From: an uncultured Porphyromonadaceae bacterium
Lineage (GTDB): Bacteria; Bacteroidota; Bacteroidia; Bacteroidales; Muribaculaceae
Reading direction: 5' to 3'
DNA length: 6,223 nt
Assembly: GCA_900552325.1 (NCBI GenBank)
Contig: URZG01000138.1
Location: 1-6,223 of the forward strand
Below the pieces are notes generated by a model. It had not been told where the DNA came from. It did not search any database and saw nothing but the letters and a program-made list of their open reading frames with translations. Within the stretch, counting starts at the first letter, position 1. Each line of letters opens with the position of its first letter. Below are positions 1 to 6,223 of the stretch, piece by piece. A program made the translations under genes and the position numbers.

Positions 1-1370
<1,370 letters not shown>

Positions 1371-1400
1371 TATTGAAGTTGTGAATTATGGTTGGGATTG

Positions 1401-1970
1401 TTAGCGTCCTTTGGGCTTGCGTGCCACGCGGCAGGGATATTCGCAGCGGATCTTGCCGTTTACGATGTTGTTGAGTTTGCCGCGGATGAACTGCTTGCGC
1501 AGCGGCGAGATGTGGTCGATGTACATGTGGCCGTAGAGATGGTCGACCTCGTGCTGCACGATACGCGACAGGTAGCCCTGCATCTCCTCTTCGTGTGGCT
1601 GGAAATTCTCGTCGAGCCAGCGCAGGCGGATATGTTCAACGCGTTTCACCGCCTCGGAGATGCCGGGAAGGCTGAGGCATCCCTCGTTGCGCGACACCGG
1701 ATCGCCGTCGAGCACCTCTATCTCCGGGTTGATGAGCACCATCTTGCGCCCCTTACATTCAGGAAAGTCCTCGCCGAGCACATCGGCGTCGATTACCACC
1801 AGGCGTTCGGAAAGACCGACCTGCGGAGCCGCCAGGCCCACCCCTTCGGAGTGGTACATGGTCTCGTACATGTCGGCGATGAGTTTCTCGAGACCCTCGC
1901 GCTGAGGGGTTATGTCGGAGGCTGTCTCCCTGAGCACGGGGCAGCCGTAAAGATATACCGGAAGTTTCAT
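1401..1970 (-). CDS. def: Peptide deformylase
   Basis: This metalloenzyme removes the formyl group from the initiator methionine of nascent proteins at the ribosome exit. The 189-residue protein has all three family motifs in order: GVGLAAPQVG (43-52), EGCLSLP (96-102) and QHEVDHL (139-145). The metal ligands are Cys98, His140 and His144, and Glu141 is the catalytic residue, so an active enzyme is expected. Length is normal for a type I deformylase. An in-frame ATG at 1988 would add six residues (MKTRKK). I prefer 1970 because the conserved N-terminus MKLPVYLYG begins there and a -7 promoter box at 1993-2000 would place the transcript start at or after the 1988 codon. ruvX lies 50 bp upstream and ettA 30 bp downstream. 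The gene ends in TAA. Confidence 0.97.
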   Translation of the reverse strand: MKLPVYLYGCPVLRETASDITPQREGLEKLIADMYETMYHSEGVGLAAPQVGLSERLVVIDADVLGEDFPECKGRKMVLINPEIEVLDGDPVSRNEGCLSLPGISEAVKRVEHIRLRWLDENFQPHEEEMQGYLSRIVQHEVDHLYGHMYIDHISPLRKQFIRGKLNNIVNGKIRCEYPCRVARKPKGR

Positions 1971-1992
1971 TTTCTTTCTTGTTTTCAAGGTG

Positions 1993-2000
1993 CAAATTTA
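1993..2000 (-). promoter_or_regulatory. Putative Bacteroidetes -7 promoter box for def
   Basis: On the minus strand this reads TAAATTTG, an exact match to the Bacteroidetes -7 consensus TAnnTTTG. It is 22 nt upstream of the def ATG at 1970. About 21 nt further upstream is TTA rather than the expected TTG, so the -33 element is weak. It lies between ruvX and def, so def may have its own promoter besides readthrough from ruvX. This is motif matching only. Confidence 0.5.
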
Positions 2001-2020
2001 CGCATTTTCCGCGTAATTAC

Positions 2021-2449
2021 CTAACAGGCTCCCCCTGCGAGATAGTCGTTGAGGATTATGGCGGCCGACACGCGGTCGACTGTGGCACGGTCGGCGCGGG
2101 CTTTGCGGCGCAGGCCGCCGTCGAGCATGGCGCGGTGGGCCAGCACTGAGGTGAAGCGTTCGTCGGAGAATACTATCGGAATCTCCATGCCCTTGTCCGA
2201 TAGAGCCTTGCGCAGCCGTCCTATCGCGGGGAGCAGCCAGCGGTTCGATTCAGAGAGCTCCCCGCGCATGGTGGTGGGTTTGCCCACGACGATACGCTCC
2301 ACCTCTTCAGCCCCGCAGTAAGTGAGGATGAAGTCGGTGAGGCGCGGTGTCTCTACCGTCTCTAGAGGGTTGGCGACAATTTTCATCGGGTCGGTCACGG
2401 CTATGCCGCAACGTTTCCGGCCGAAGTCAATGGCTAATATTCTTCCCAT
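2021..2449 (-). CDS. ruvX: Pre-16S rRNA processing / Holliday junction resolvase-like protein RuvX (YqgF)
   Basis: This is a small RNase H-fold nuclease. In E. coli YqgF matures the 5' end of 16S rRNA; the family was earlier annotated as a putative Holliday junction resolvase. The 142-residue protein shows the usual landmarks: an N-terminal strand ILAIDFGRKRCGIAVTD with Asp8, then VVGKPTTMRGELSES (54-68), then FSDERFTS (94-101) with Asp96 and Glu97, and a C-terminal helix DRVSAAIILNDYL (125-137) with the last acidic residue Asp125. All acidic residues expected in the active site are present, and the length is normal. It is the first gene of the minus-strand cluster with def and ettA, and is divergent from the small membrane-protein gene at 2543. 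The stop is TAG. No Shine-Dalgarno is visible. Confidence 0.95.
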   Translation of the reverse strand: MGRILAIDFGRKRCGIAVTDPMKIVANPLETVETPRLTDFILTYCGAEEVERIVVGKPTTMRGELSESNRWLLPAIGRLRKALSDKGMEIPIVFSDERFTSVLAHRAMLDGGLRRKARADRATVDRVSAAIILNDYLAGGAC

Positions 2450-2542
2450 AACGGGTACAAAATTACAAAGATTAGGCGGCTTTATAAAAACTTCTGCCTC
2501 TCCGGATTGTTATAAATACTAAAAATCATTCATCTATTTATT

Positions 2543-2764
2543 ATGAGCAAAGACAATTCACGCCAAGATCCGACCGATTCTTTCAGAGACAATGCCATAG
2601 AGCGCGACAAGCGTTACGAGGCTCGCCGCCGGCGCCGCAAAACATCCGTATGGATGCTTTTCGGAGTAGGTGTTCTCATACTTCTGCTATTGGTCTGGCT
2701 GACAATCGCCGACTTCTGGGGCGACACGGATGTGGCAGCCGATTTTATCAATCTCTGTTTATGA
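2543..2764 (+). CDS. Small single-pass membrane protein, function unknown
   Basis: I do not recognise this 73-residue protein as a named family. It has a charged N-terminal half (about 1-35) ending in a basic run RRRRRK (28-33), then one hydrophobic segment (about 36-56, LFGVGVLILLLLVWLTIA), then a short acidic tail with DFWGDTD. By the positive-inside rule the N-terminus should be cytoplasmic. There is no cleavage-site pattern, so it is a membrane anchor rather than a signal peptide. The codons look like those of the neighbours, and the A/T-rich leader before the ATG (ATCTATTTATT) resembles the one before the GH81 gene, which supports a real gene. Its last 17 bp overlap the 3' end of the minus-strand tcdA gene. 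No clear TAnnTTTG box is seen upstream. A chance ORF is possible but less likely given the coherent topology. Confidence 0.7.
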   Translation: MSKDNSRQDPTDSFRDNAIERDKRYEARRRRRKTSVWMLFGVGVLILLLLVWLTIADFWGDTDVAADFINLCL

Positions 2765-3491
2765 TATGCGATATCGCCAGCCCGGCGAGATTCATGCCGA
2801 AAGTGGCGGTGATATGGCAAAGAGAGCCGTTCACCGCCACTTTGCCGTAAGTCATGGTGCCGTCAGGCGCCGTGGAGGCGCCGAGGTTCTTCATGGCCGG
2901 TTCGTCGGAGTAGACGCATTTTATCTTGCGCCGCGGACGCACTCCCTGGCGGCGGAAACGGGAGCGCAAAGCCGCCGCAAGGGGGCAACCTTTCACTTTC
3001 CAGAACTCCGCGACAGCCACCCGCGAGGCATCCATGCGCAGGGCGGCTCCCATCGACGAAGCCACCCCGGGGCGGCGTGCGCCAGCTGCGTTGAGCAGCA
3101 GCAGCGCTTTGTCGGCAAGTGAGTCGATGGCATCGATAACGAAATCATACTTTTCGAGGTCGAAACTGTCGGCGGTCGCGGCCGTGTATCTGCCGTTGAC
3201 AAGTTCAAGGTCTGCTTCGGGGTTGATTTCACGCAGGCGCCGCGCCATCGCCTCGACCTTTATTTCACCGACAGTGAGCGCCGTTGCCTCGCACTGGCGG
3301 TTGATATTGGTTTCAGCCACCGTATCGGCGTCGACAAGAGTGAGATGCCCCACACCTGTGCGCACCAGCGCCTCGGCCGCCCATGAGCCCACGCCCCCTA
3401 CGCCGAAAATTATCACCCTGGCCCGGCGCAGCCGTTCCATCCCTTCGGCACCCGTAAGCCGTTCCGTCCTATCAAATCTCCTGCTTTCCAC
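2748..3491 (-). CDS. tcdA: tRNA threonylcarbamoyladenosine dehydratase (TcdA/CsdL family, E1-like)
   Basis: TcdA uses ATP to cyclise the t6A modification at position 37 of ANN-decoding tRNAs to ct6A. It belongs to the ThiF/MoeB/E1-like adenylating superfamily. The 247-residue protein has the N-terminal RFDRTERLTG segment, the nucleotide-binding loop FGVGGVGSW (29-37), the ribose-contacting LVDADTV (52-58), NINRQ (62-66) with the conserved Arg, Lys78, and VIDAIDS (118-124). The C-terminal CVYSDEPAM and GSLCHITATFGMNLAGLAISH sections match TcdA rather than ThiF or MoeB, and no zinc-binding CxxC pairs are seen. The start is GTG at 3491. An in-frame TAA at 3506-3504 rules out an earlier start beyond ATA-type codons, and the next ATG (residue 18) would delete the conserved N-terminus. 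It ends in TGA inside the convergent small gene. The interrupted four-helix gene ends 12 bp upstream on the same strand. Confidence 0.9.
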   Translation of the reverse strand: MESRRFDRTERLTGAEGMERLRRARVIIFGVGGVGSWAAEALVRTGVGHLTLVDADTVAETNINRQCEATALTVGEIKVEAMARRLREINPEADLELVNGRYTAATADSFDLEKYDFVIDAIDSLADKALLLLNAAGARRPGVASSMGAALRMDASRVAVAEFWKVKGCPLAAALRSRFRRQGVRPRRKIKCVYSDEPAMKNLGASTAPDGTMTYGKVAVNGSLCHITATFGMNLAGLAISHIINRD

Positions 3492-3503
3492 TATTCTATA
3501 ACT

Positions 3504-4061
3504 TTATTTGCCGGTCTTTCTGAAATTTGTTCTAGCGCGGAACATCTGCTCCTTGATGCCTCCGTTATTTATAAAATCTTGTTTTACAAGCTCAATCATT
3601 CTGTCAAGCATGGAAATAGTCTGATGAATTAGAGTCAGCATAAGATTGCAAAACTCCTCATCATTCATTTTTGGTATAAGACCAATGTAAAAAGATGAAT
3701 CATTGTTGGCTGATCATACTTCTCTTAGTCGCTTGCCTCTGGTATGATTGAGCCCCCACACTGTAATATTGCGGGTTCGCATGAAATCCTCATAGTCATT
3801 CAGCAATTCATGCAAAGAACCACGTGCAACGCCATAAAGTTTAATCTCCATTTCAGCTGAACATGCGGCATCCGATCTCCCTTCCACAATATTTTGTTTT
3901 CCGGACCGTGCGGCCTGAAGCATCTGGTCGTATGTACGGTCGGATTTTACGATGTGACCTTGCAAAAAGTGATATGTAAGGTCGTAAACAGCCTCCGCCT
4001 TTCGGAAGACTCGGAGATTGCGGTAACTTGTTTTCGGCATGGCAAAATCGGTGGGGTTCAT
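3504..4061 (-). pseudogene. Four-helix-bundle (S23-like, suffix-domain) protein gene interrupted by an in-frame TGA
   Basis: The frame from ATG 4061 encodes SYRNLRVFRKAEAVYDLTYHF (about 11-31), DRTYDQMLQAARSGKQNIVEG (about 41-61) and EMEIKLYGVARGSLHELLNDY. This is the pattern of the four-helix-bundle proteins related to the S23 intervening-sequence protein, whose function is unclear. After REV (113-115) a TGA stop sits at 3716-3714. The same frame then continues for 69 codons to a TAA at 3506-3504, with NDEEFCNLMLTLIHQ, ELVKQDFINNGGIKEQMFRAR and a basic end. That tail is the expected C-terminal suffix of the longer members of the family, which have about 170-190 residues. The whole frame is 185 codons plus the stop, with one nonsense codon and no frameshift. 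A single base change from a Cys (TGC/TGT) or Trp (TGG) codon would explain it. The 115-residue N-terminal part could still be made. The gene is visibly AT-richer than its neighbours, consistent with separate acquisition. It reads toward tcdA, 12 bp away. Confidence 0.85.
3714..3716 (-). other. In-frame premature stop codon (TGA) in the four-helix-bundle gene
   Basis: On the minus strand the codons run gta-tga-tca-gcc, splitting the frame into 115 and 69 residues with the family signature on both sides. TGA also serves as the normal stop of tcdA (2750-2748) and of the small membrane-protein gene (2762-2764), so the organism does not appear to reassign TGA. I see no hairpin obvious enough to suggest selenocysteine insertion. 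It is either a true nonsense mutation or a base-calling error. Confidence 0.85.
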
Positions 4062-4114
4062 CGTTATTTGGAATAAGGGGTGGATGATTGATGGGAAGGG
4101 CTGATATCTACTTT

Positions 4115-4145
4115 AGCTATCATAGCTATCATAGCTATTATAGCT
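4115..4145. repeat. 9-bp tandem repeat, 3.4 copies, with ATAGCTAT palindromes
   Basis: The units are AGCTATCAT (4115-4123), AGCTATCAT (4124-4132), AGCTATTAT (4133-4141) and a partial AGCT (4142-4145). Two perfect 8-bp palindromes ATAGCTAT (4122-4129 and 4131-4138) recur with a 9-bp period. The array lies between the putative -7 box at 4163-4170 and the start of the four-helix-bundle gene at 4061, so on the minus strand it would be in the transcribed leader. It could be a protein-binding array, a leader element, or a simple slippage-prone repeat. The sequence alone does not decide. Confidence 0.8.
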
Positions 4146-4162
4146 CCGGGGAATAGCCGGTG

Positions 4163-4170
4163 CAAAGTTA
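4163..4170 (-). promoter_or_regulatory. Putative -7 promoter box for the four-helix-bundle gene
   Basis: On the minus strand this reads TAACTTTG, an exact match to TAnnTTTG. No TTG is seen about 20 nt upstream; only a T-run in CAATTTTTCC is present. A start a few bases downstream would give a leader of roughly 95 nt containing the 9-bp repeats. It points away from the GH81 promoter about 65 bp to the right, making a divergent promoter pair. Motif match only. Confidence 0.5.
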
Positions 4171-4210
4171 AGGAAAAATTGGGGGAGGGGTGTGATAGGT
4201 AACCCAAAAG

Positions 4211-4241
4211 TTGGTAGTCAACGGTTTTATTAGTACCTTTG
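4211..4241 (+). promoter_or_regulatory. Putative Bacteroidetes-type promoter for the GH81 gene
   Basis: TTG at 4211-4213 serves as the -33 element and TACCTTTG at 4234-4241 as the -7 box, an exact TAnnTTTG match, with a 20-nt spacer in the usual range. A transcript would begin near 4247, giving a leader of about 45 nt before the ATG at 4291. That leader is A/T-rich (ATTTCATCTATTTTT) and has no Shine-Dalgarno, as is common in Bacteroidetes. No operator-like inverted repeat is evident beside it. Confidence 0.65.
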
Positions 4242-4290
4242 TGGTGAAAAACTAATTCCCACCTTAATTTAATTCATTTCATCTATTTTT

Positions 4291-6223
4291 ATGCGTATTG
4301 GCAGTTGTATGGCCGCATCGGCGGCCATCCTTATGGCATTTACTTCGGTGGGGGAATCATCGGCCCAGTCAAGGGTCGTCGCAGGCGCAGGCTCCTACGC
4401 TTCCGCTCCACCCTTCTACAAAGCCAAAACTACACCGGGAGGTCCCGGTTTCAACGCTACGGCGATGCTGTCGCGCGAGATTTTCGCCGATGAGCTTCCT
4501 CCGCGCAACGAGGGAGCCATACAGATTCCCGGGCGTCCGATTCCGACCAACGACTGGTGGACCGACATAATCAACAACCGTTTCAGCGGCGCCTTATGGA
4601 GCTATCCGGCTATGTTGCGTACTTCCGATGACGGAGTGCAGATCAACTGGCCGTCCTACTGGGCCGATGCCGGCAAAGAGATCAAGAGCCGCACCAACCT
4701 TACGGTTTCGGGCGAGAGGTTCCGTGCCGGAGCCGCAGTGGCCGCAGACTGGCACGACTGGGATGTGGTGTTCCGCATGCCGGCGGCGACAGGCGACGGA
4801 GAGATGCGCGTCACATCCGTTCACGGCTCCCCCTTCACATGGTTTGAATACACCGACATCACTCCCGAGGTACGTGTCGGCGCTGAAGCGTCGCTTTTCG
4901 CATCGGGAAAAGGGTGCGCCGGTGTAAAAATCGGAGATGACCTTTATGGCGTATATTTCCCAGAGGGTGCGTCGTGCGCCCTCACCGACGGCAAGCTGCA
5001 GTTCAAGGGGGATCCCCGCTGGATATCGGTGGCGCTCCTCCGCAGCGAGGCCGACCTTGCGGCTTTCGCGCCATACGCGGCCAGTGTGCCACGTGACACC
5101 CGGGTGGAATGGTCCTACGACGAATCCTCAGCCAAAATCAACACCGTGTGGACTGTGGAGTGCGACAACCTCCGCTCACCCGGCGAGTCGGCTCCCGTGC
5201 TTCAGGGCTTCCTCCCGCATGCCTACAAGTATGCGCTCGGTGGGGCCGCTTTCGGATTTATAGATGAAGAGGGCTTTACCACTCCGAGAGGCCGGATGAA
5301 ACTCGCGGCTTCCCCTGCGGGAACCTTCTCCTATACCTACCGCTTCTCGGGTATGCTCCCCTCCTACGGCGCCCCGCAGGAGGGAAATGCTCCGGCCAAC
5401 GCCTTCCGCAGCGAGGTGCTCGAGACTCTTATGGCCGACTATGCCTCGCGCGGCTCATTCGGCGGCGACACTTACTGGGGCGGCAAAGGACTGGTGCAGA
5501 TGGCCATGAACATGAGCTTTGCAAAAGAGTCCGGTTCCACCGCCGTTTACGAGGAATCGAAGCGCCGTCTCCGCGAGGCTTTCGAGGACTGGCTCGACTA
5601 TACTCCCGGCGAGGATAACCATTTCTTCCGCTACTATCCCCGCTGGGGCGCAATGCTCGGCTTCGACGTATCGTATGACTCCGACGCTTTCAACGACCAT
5701 CATTTCCATTACGGCTATTTCACATACGCCGCGGCGCTGCTGTGTATGGAGGACCGCGATTTCGCCGGGAAATACGGCGAAATCCTCACCATGATAGCCA
5801 AGGACTATGCCAACTGGGACCGCGACGATGACCGTTTCCCGTTCATGCGCACCCTGGACCCCTGGTGCGGCCACTCCTGGGCCGGCGGCCTGGGCGACCA
5901 TGGCAATGACAACGGCAACGGCCAGGAATCCACCTCCGAGGCCATGCAGAGCTGGGGTGGTATCTATCTCCTGGGTGTGGCTCTCGACAATAAGGAGATG
6001 CGCGACGCCGGTATCCCGCTGACTTTCTACGGCATCCGCCTCGACAGCGGCGACCTTGCATATATTTCCAAGAAAGCCCGCAAGATGCTGGATGACGCCG
6101 GATTCCCGGATGCAGTCATCTCCGCCTCCAACGATCTGGATGAATACCTGATCGACAGCCTGAAGATTCAGGGCGCTGCCATCACGTCCTGGGGTGTCGG
6201 CACAAACCTCATCACCTCCAAGG
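4291..6223 (+). CDS. Secreted glycoside hydrolase family 81 endo-1,3-beta-glucanase, 3' part replaced by nicotinate phosphoribosyltransferase sequence
   Basis: GH81 enzymes cut beta-1,3-glucans (laminarin, callose, yeast wall glucan) internally with inversion. The frame opens at ATG 4291 and has no stop through the right edge (644 codons). Residues 1-25 form a signal peptide with a likely cleavage at SSA/QS; no lipobox cysteine is seen, so export to the periplasm or beyond is expected. The N-terminal beta-sandwich has [10 protein letters not shown] (85-94). The (alpha/alpha)6 domain has [10 protein letters not shown] (391-400), NDHHFHYGY (468-476) with the likely catalytic acid Asp469, GHSWAGG (527-533), and QESTSEAM (545-552) with the conserved glutamates Glu546 and Glu550 needed for catalysis in the family. 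GH81 similarity continues to about RDAG-I (571-575). Then, where GH81 would go on with something like FGY and the last helices, the frame turns into nicotinate phosphoribosyltransferase. The true gene should be some 100 or more residues longer. No SusC/SusD partner is in view. Confidence 0.9.
   Translation, partial: MRIGSCMAASAAILMAFTSVGESSAQSRVVAGAGSYASAPPFYKAKTTPGGPGFNATAMLSREIFADELPPRNEGAIQIPGRPIPTNDWWTDIINNRFSGALWSYPAMLRTSDDGVQINWPSYWADAGKEIKSRTNLTVSGERFRAGAAVAADWHDWDVVFRMPAATGDGEMRVTSVHGSPFTWFEYTDITPEVRVGAEASLFASGKGCAGVKIGDDLYGVYFPEGASCALTDGKLQFKGDPRWISVALLRSEADLAAFAPYAASVPRDTRVEWSYDESSAKINTVWTVECDNLRSPGESAPVLQGFLPHAYKYALGGAAFGFIDEEGFTTPRGRMKLAASPAGTFSYTYRFSGMLPSYGAPQEGNAPANAFRSEVLETLMADYASRGSFGGDTYWGGKGLVQMAMNMSFAKESGSTAVYEESKRRLREAFEDWLDYTPGEDNHFFRYYPRWGAMLGFDVSYDSDAFNDHHFHYGYFTYAAALLCMEDRDFAGKYGEILTMIAKDYANWDRDDDRFPFMRTLDPWCGHSWAGGLGDHGNDNGNGQESTSEAMQSWGGIYLLGVALDNKEMRDAGIPLTFYGIRLDSGDLAYISKKARKMLDDAGFPDAVISASNDLDEYLIDSLKIQGAAITSWGVGTNLITSK
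6010..6030 (+). other. Junction between GH81 and nicotinate phosphoribosyltransferase sequence
   Basis: Codons 571-582 read [12 protein letters not shown]. The left half fits the GH81 segment after the catalytic glutamates, and the right half fits the strand leading into the GIRLDSGD motif of nicotinate phosphoribosyltransferase. The exact switch cannot be fixed from one sequence. A short stretch around GGTATC (6010-6015) could belong to either parent, which is what a microhomology join would leave. There is no linker, stop or start codon at the join. Confidence 0.8.
6016..6223 (+). CDS. pncB: Internal fragment of nicotinate phosphoribosyltransferase, in frame with the GH81 gene
   Basis: Nicotinate phosphoribosyltransferase makes nicotinate mononucleotide from nicotinate and PRPP in the NAD salvage (Preiss-Handler) pathway, in the cytoplasm. 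These 69 codons contain [11 protein letters not shown] (581-591 of the joint frame), which is the core active-site strand of the family, [22 protein letters not shown], and [10 protein letters not shown] near the phosphate-binding loop. About 250 residues that should precede it are absent, and the end is cut by the window edge. The wording of these motifs is what I know from Firmicutes-type enzymes rather than the E. coli-like PncB of many Bacteroidales. The segment also leans on CTG for leucine, whereas the preceding GH81 part uses CTC heavily. A cytoplasmic enzyme behind a signal peptide makes no functional sense, so I regard it as a foreign piece joined to this contig. Confidence 0.85.

Noticed and set aside
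1392..2024. Plus-strand open frame of 210 codons antisense to def
   Set aside because: It mirrors the def coding sequence, whose three catalytic motifs are intact; the antisense product has no family features.
2458..2465. TAATTTTG on the minus strand as the ruvX promoter
   Set aside because: It matches TAnnTTTG but lies only 8 nt before the ATG, so the transcript would begin at or inside the start codon, and there is no clear -33 partner. The region is A/T-rich enough for a chance match.
2926..3501. Plus-strand open frame of 191 codons opposite tcdA
   Set aside because: It is serine/arginine/alanine-rich low-complexity protein typical of antisense frames; tcdA explains the region.
3714..3716. 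TGA as a recoded or selenocysteine codon
   Set aside because: TGA ends two other genes in the window, no selenocysteine-type hairpin is evident downstream, and the family is not known for selenocysteine.
4115..4145. Repeat array as a possible CRISPR
   Set aside because: The units are 9 bp and directly adjacent, with no spacers and no cas genes nearby.
5455..5901. Minus-strand open frame of 148 codons inside the GH81 gene
   Set aside because: It overlaps the most conserved catalytic part of GH81 in the opposite strand, so it is a shadow frame.
4291..6223. GH81-NAPRTase as a genuine new bifunctional enzyme
   Set aside because: Both domains are truncated at the join, there is no linker, and an exported hydrolase fused to a cytoplasmic PRPP-dependent enzyme is not plausible without independent evidence.

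Overview
The window looks like a chromosomal segment of a gut-type Bacteroidales bacterium, possibly Muribaculaceae-like. The reasons are the gene content and order (ruvX-def-ettA), the absence of Shine-Dalgarno sequences before the starts, A/T-rich leaders, and several exact matches to the Bacteroidetes -7 promoter box TAnnTTTG. The family-level placement is inference from general familiarity, not from a search. Most genes are fairly GC-rich. The exception is the AT-richer stretch at about 3500-4290.

Layout. From 1 to 2449, on the minus strand, lies a housekeeping cluster: ruvX/yqgF (2449-2021), def (1970-1401) and ettA (1370 to beyond the left edge). It links pre-rRNA processing, removal of the N-terminal formyl group and ribosome-associated energy sensing, so all three genes serve ribosomes or new proteins. 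A short plus-strand gene for a 73-residue single-pass membrane protein (2543-2764) follows. Its 3' end overlaps convergently with a minus-strand tcdA/csdL-like E1-type gene (3491-2748, GTG start) for cyclisation of the t6A modification of tRNA.

Immediately upstream of tcdA on the same strand is a four-helix-bundle (S23-like, 'suffix domain') gene, 4061-3504. It is broken by a single in-frame TGA at codon 116, and the rest of the protein is readable in the same frame. Its leader carries a -7 box and a 9-bp tandem repeat built from ATAGCTAT palindromes.

From 4291 the plus strand encodes a secreted glycoside hydrolase family 81 endo-beta-1,3-glucanase with its own -7 promoter box. Near 6010-6030 the frame passes without a stop from GH81 sequence into the middle of a nicotinate phosphoribosyltransferase of the type usual in Firmicutes. 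It remains open to the right edge. Two unrelated proteins cut mid-domain and joined in frame, with no linker, point to a chimeric join (assembly or library artefact) more than to a new fusion enzyme. This is the most important thing to check in the window.

I see no RNA gene, CRISPR array, insertion sequence or convincing novel defence system. The two real oddities are the GH81/NAPRTase junction and the interrupted four-helix gene with its repeat-bearing leader.
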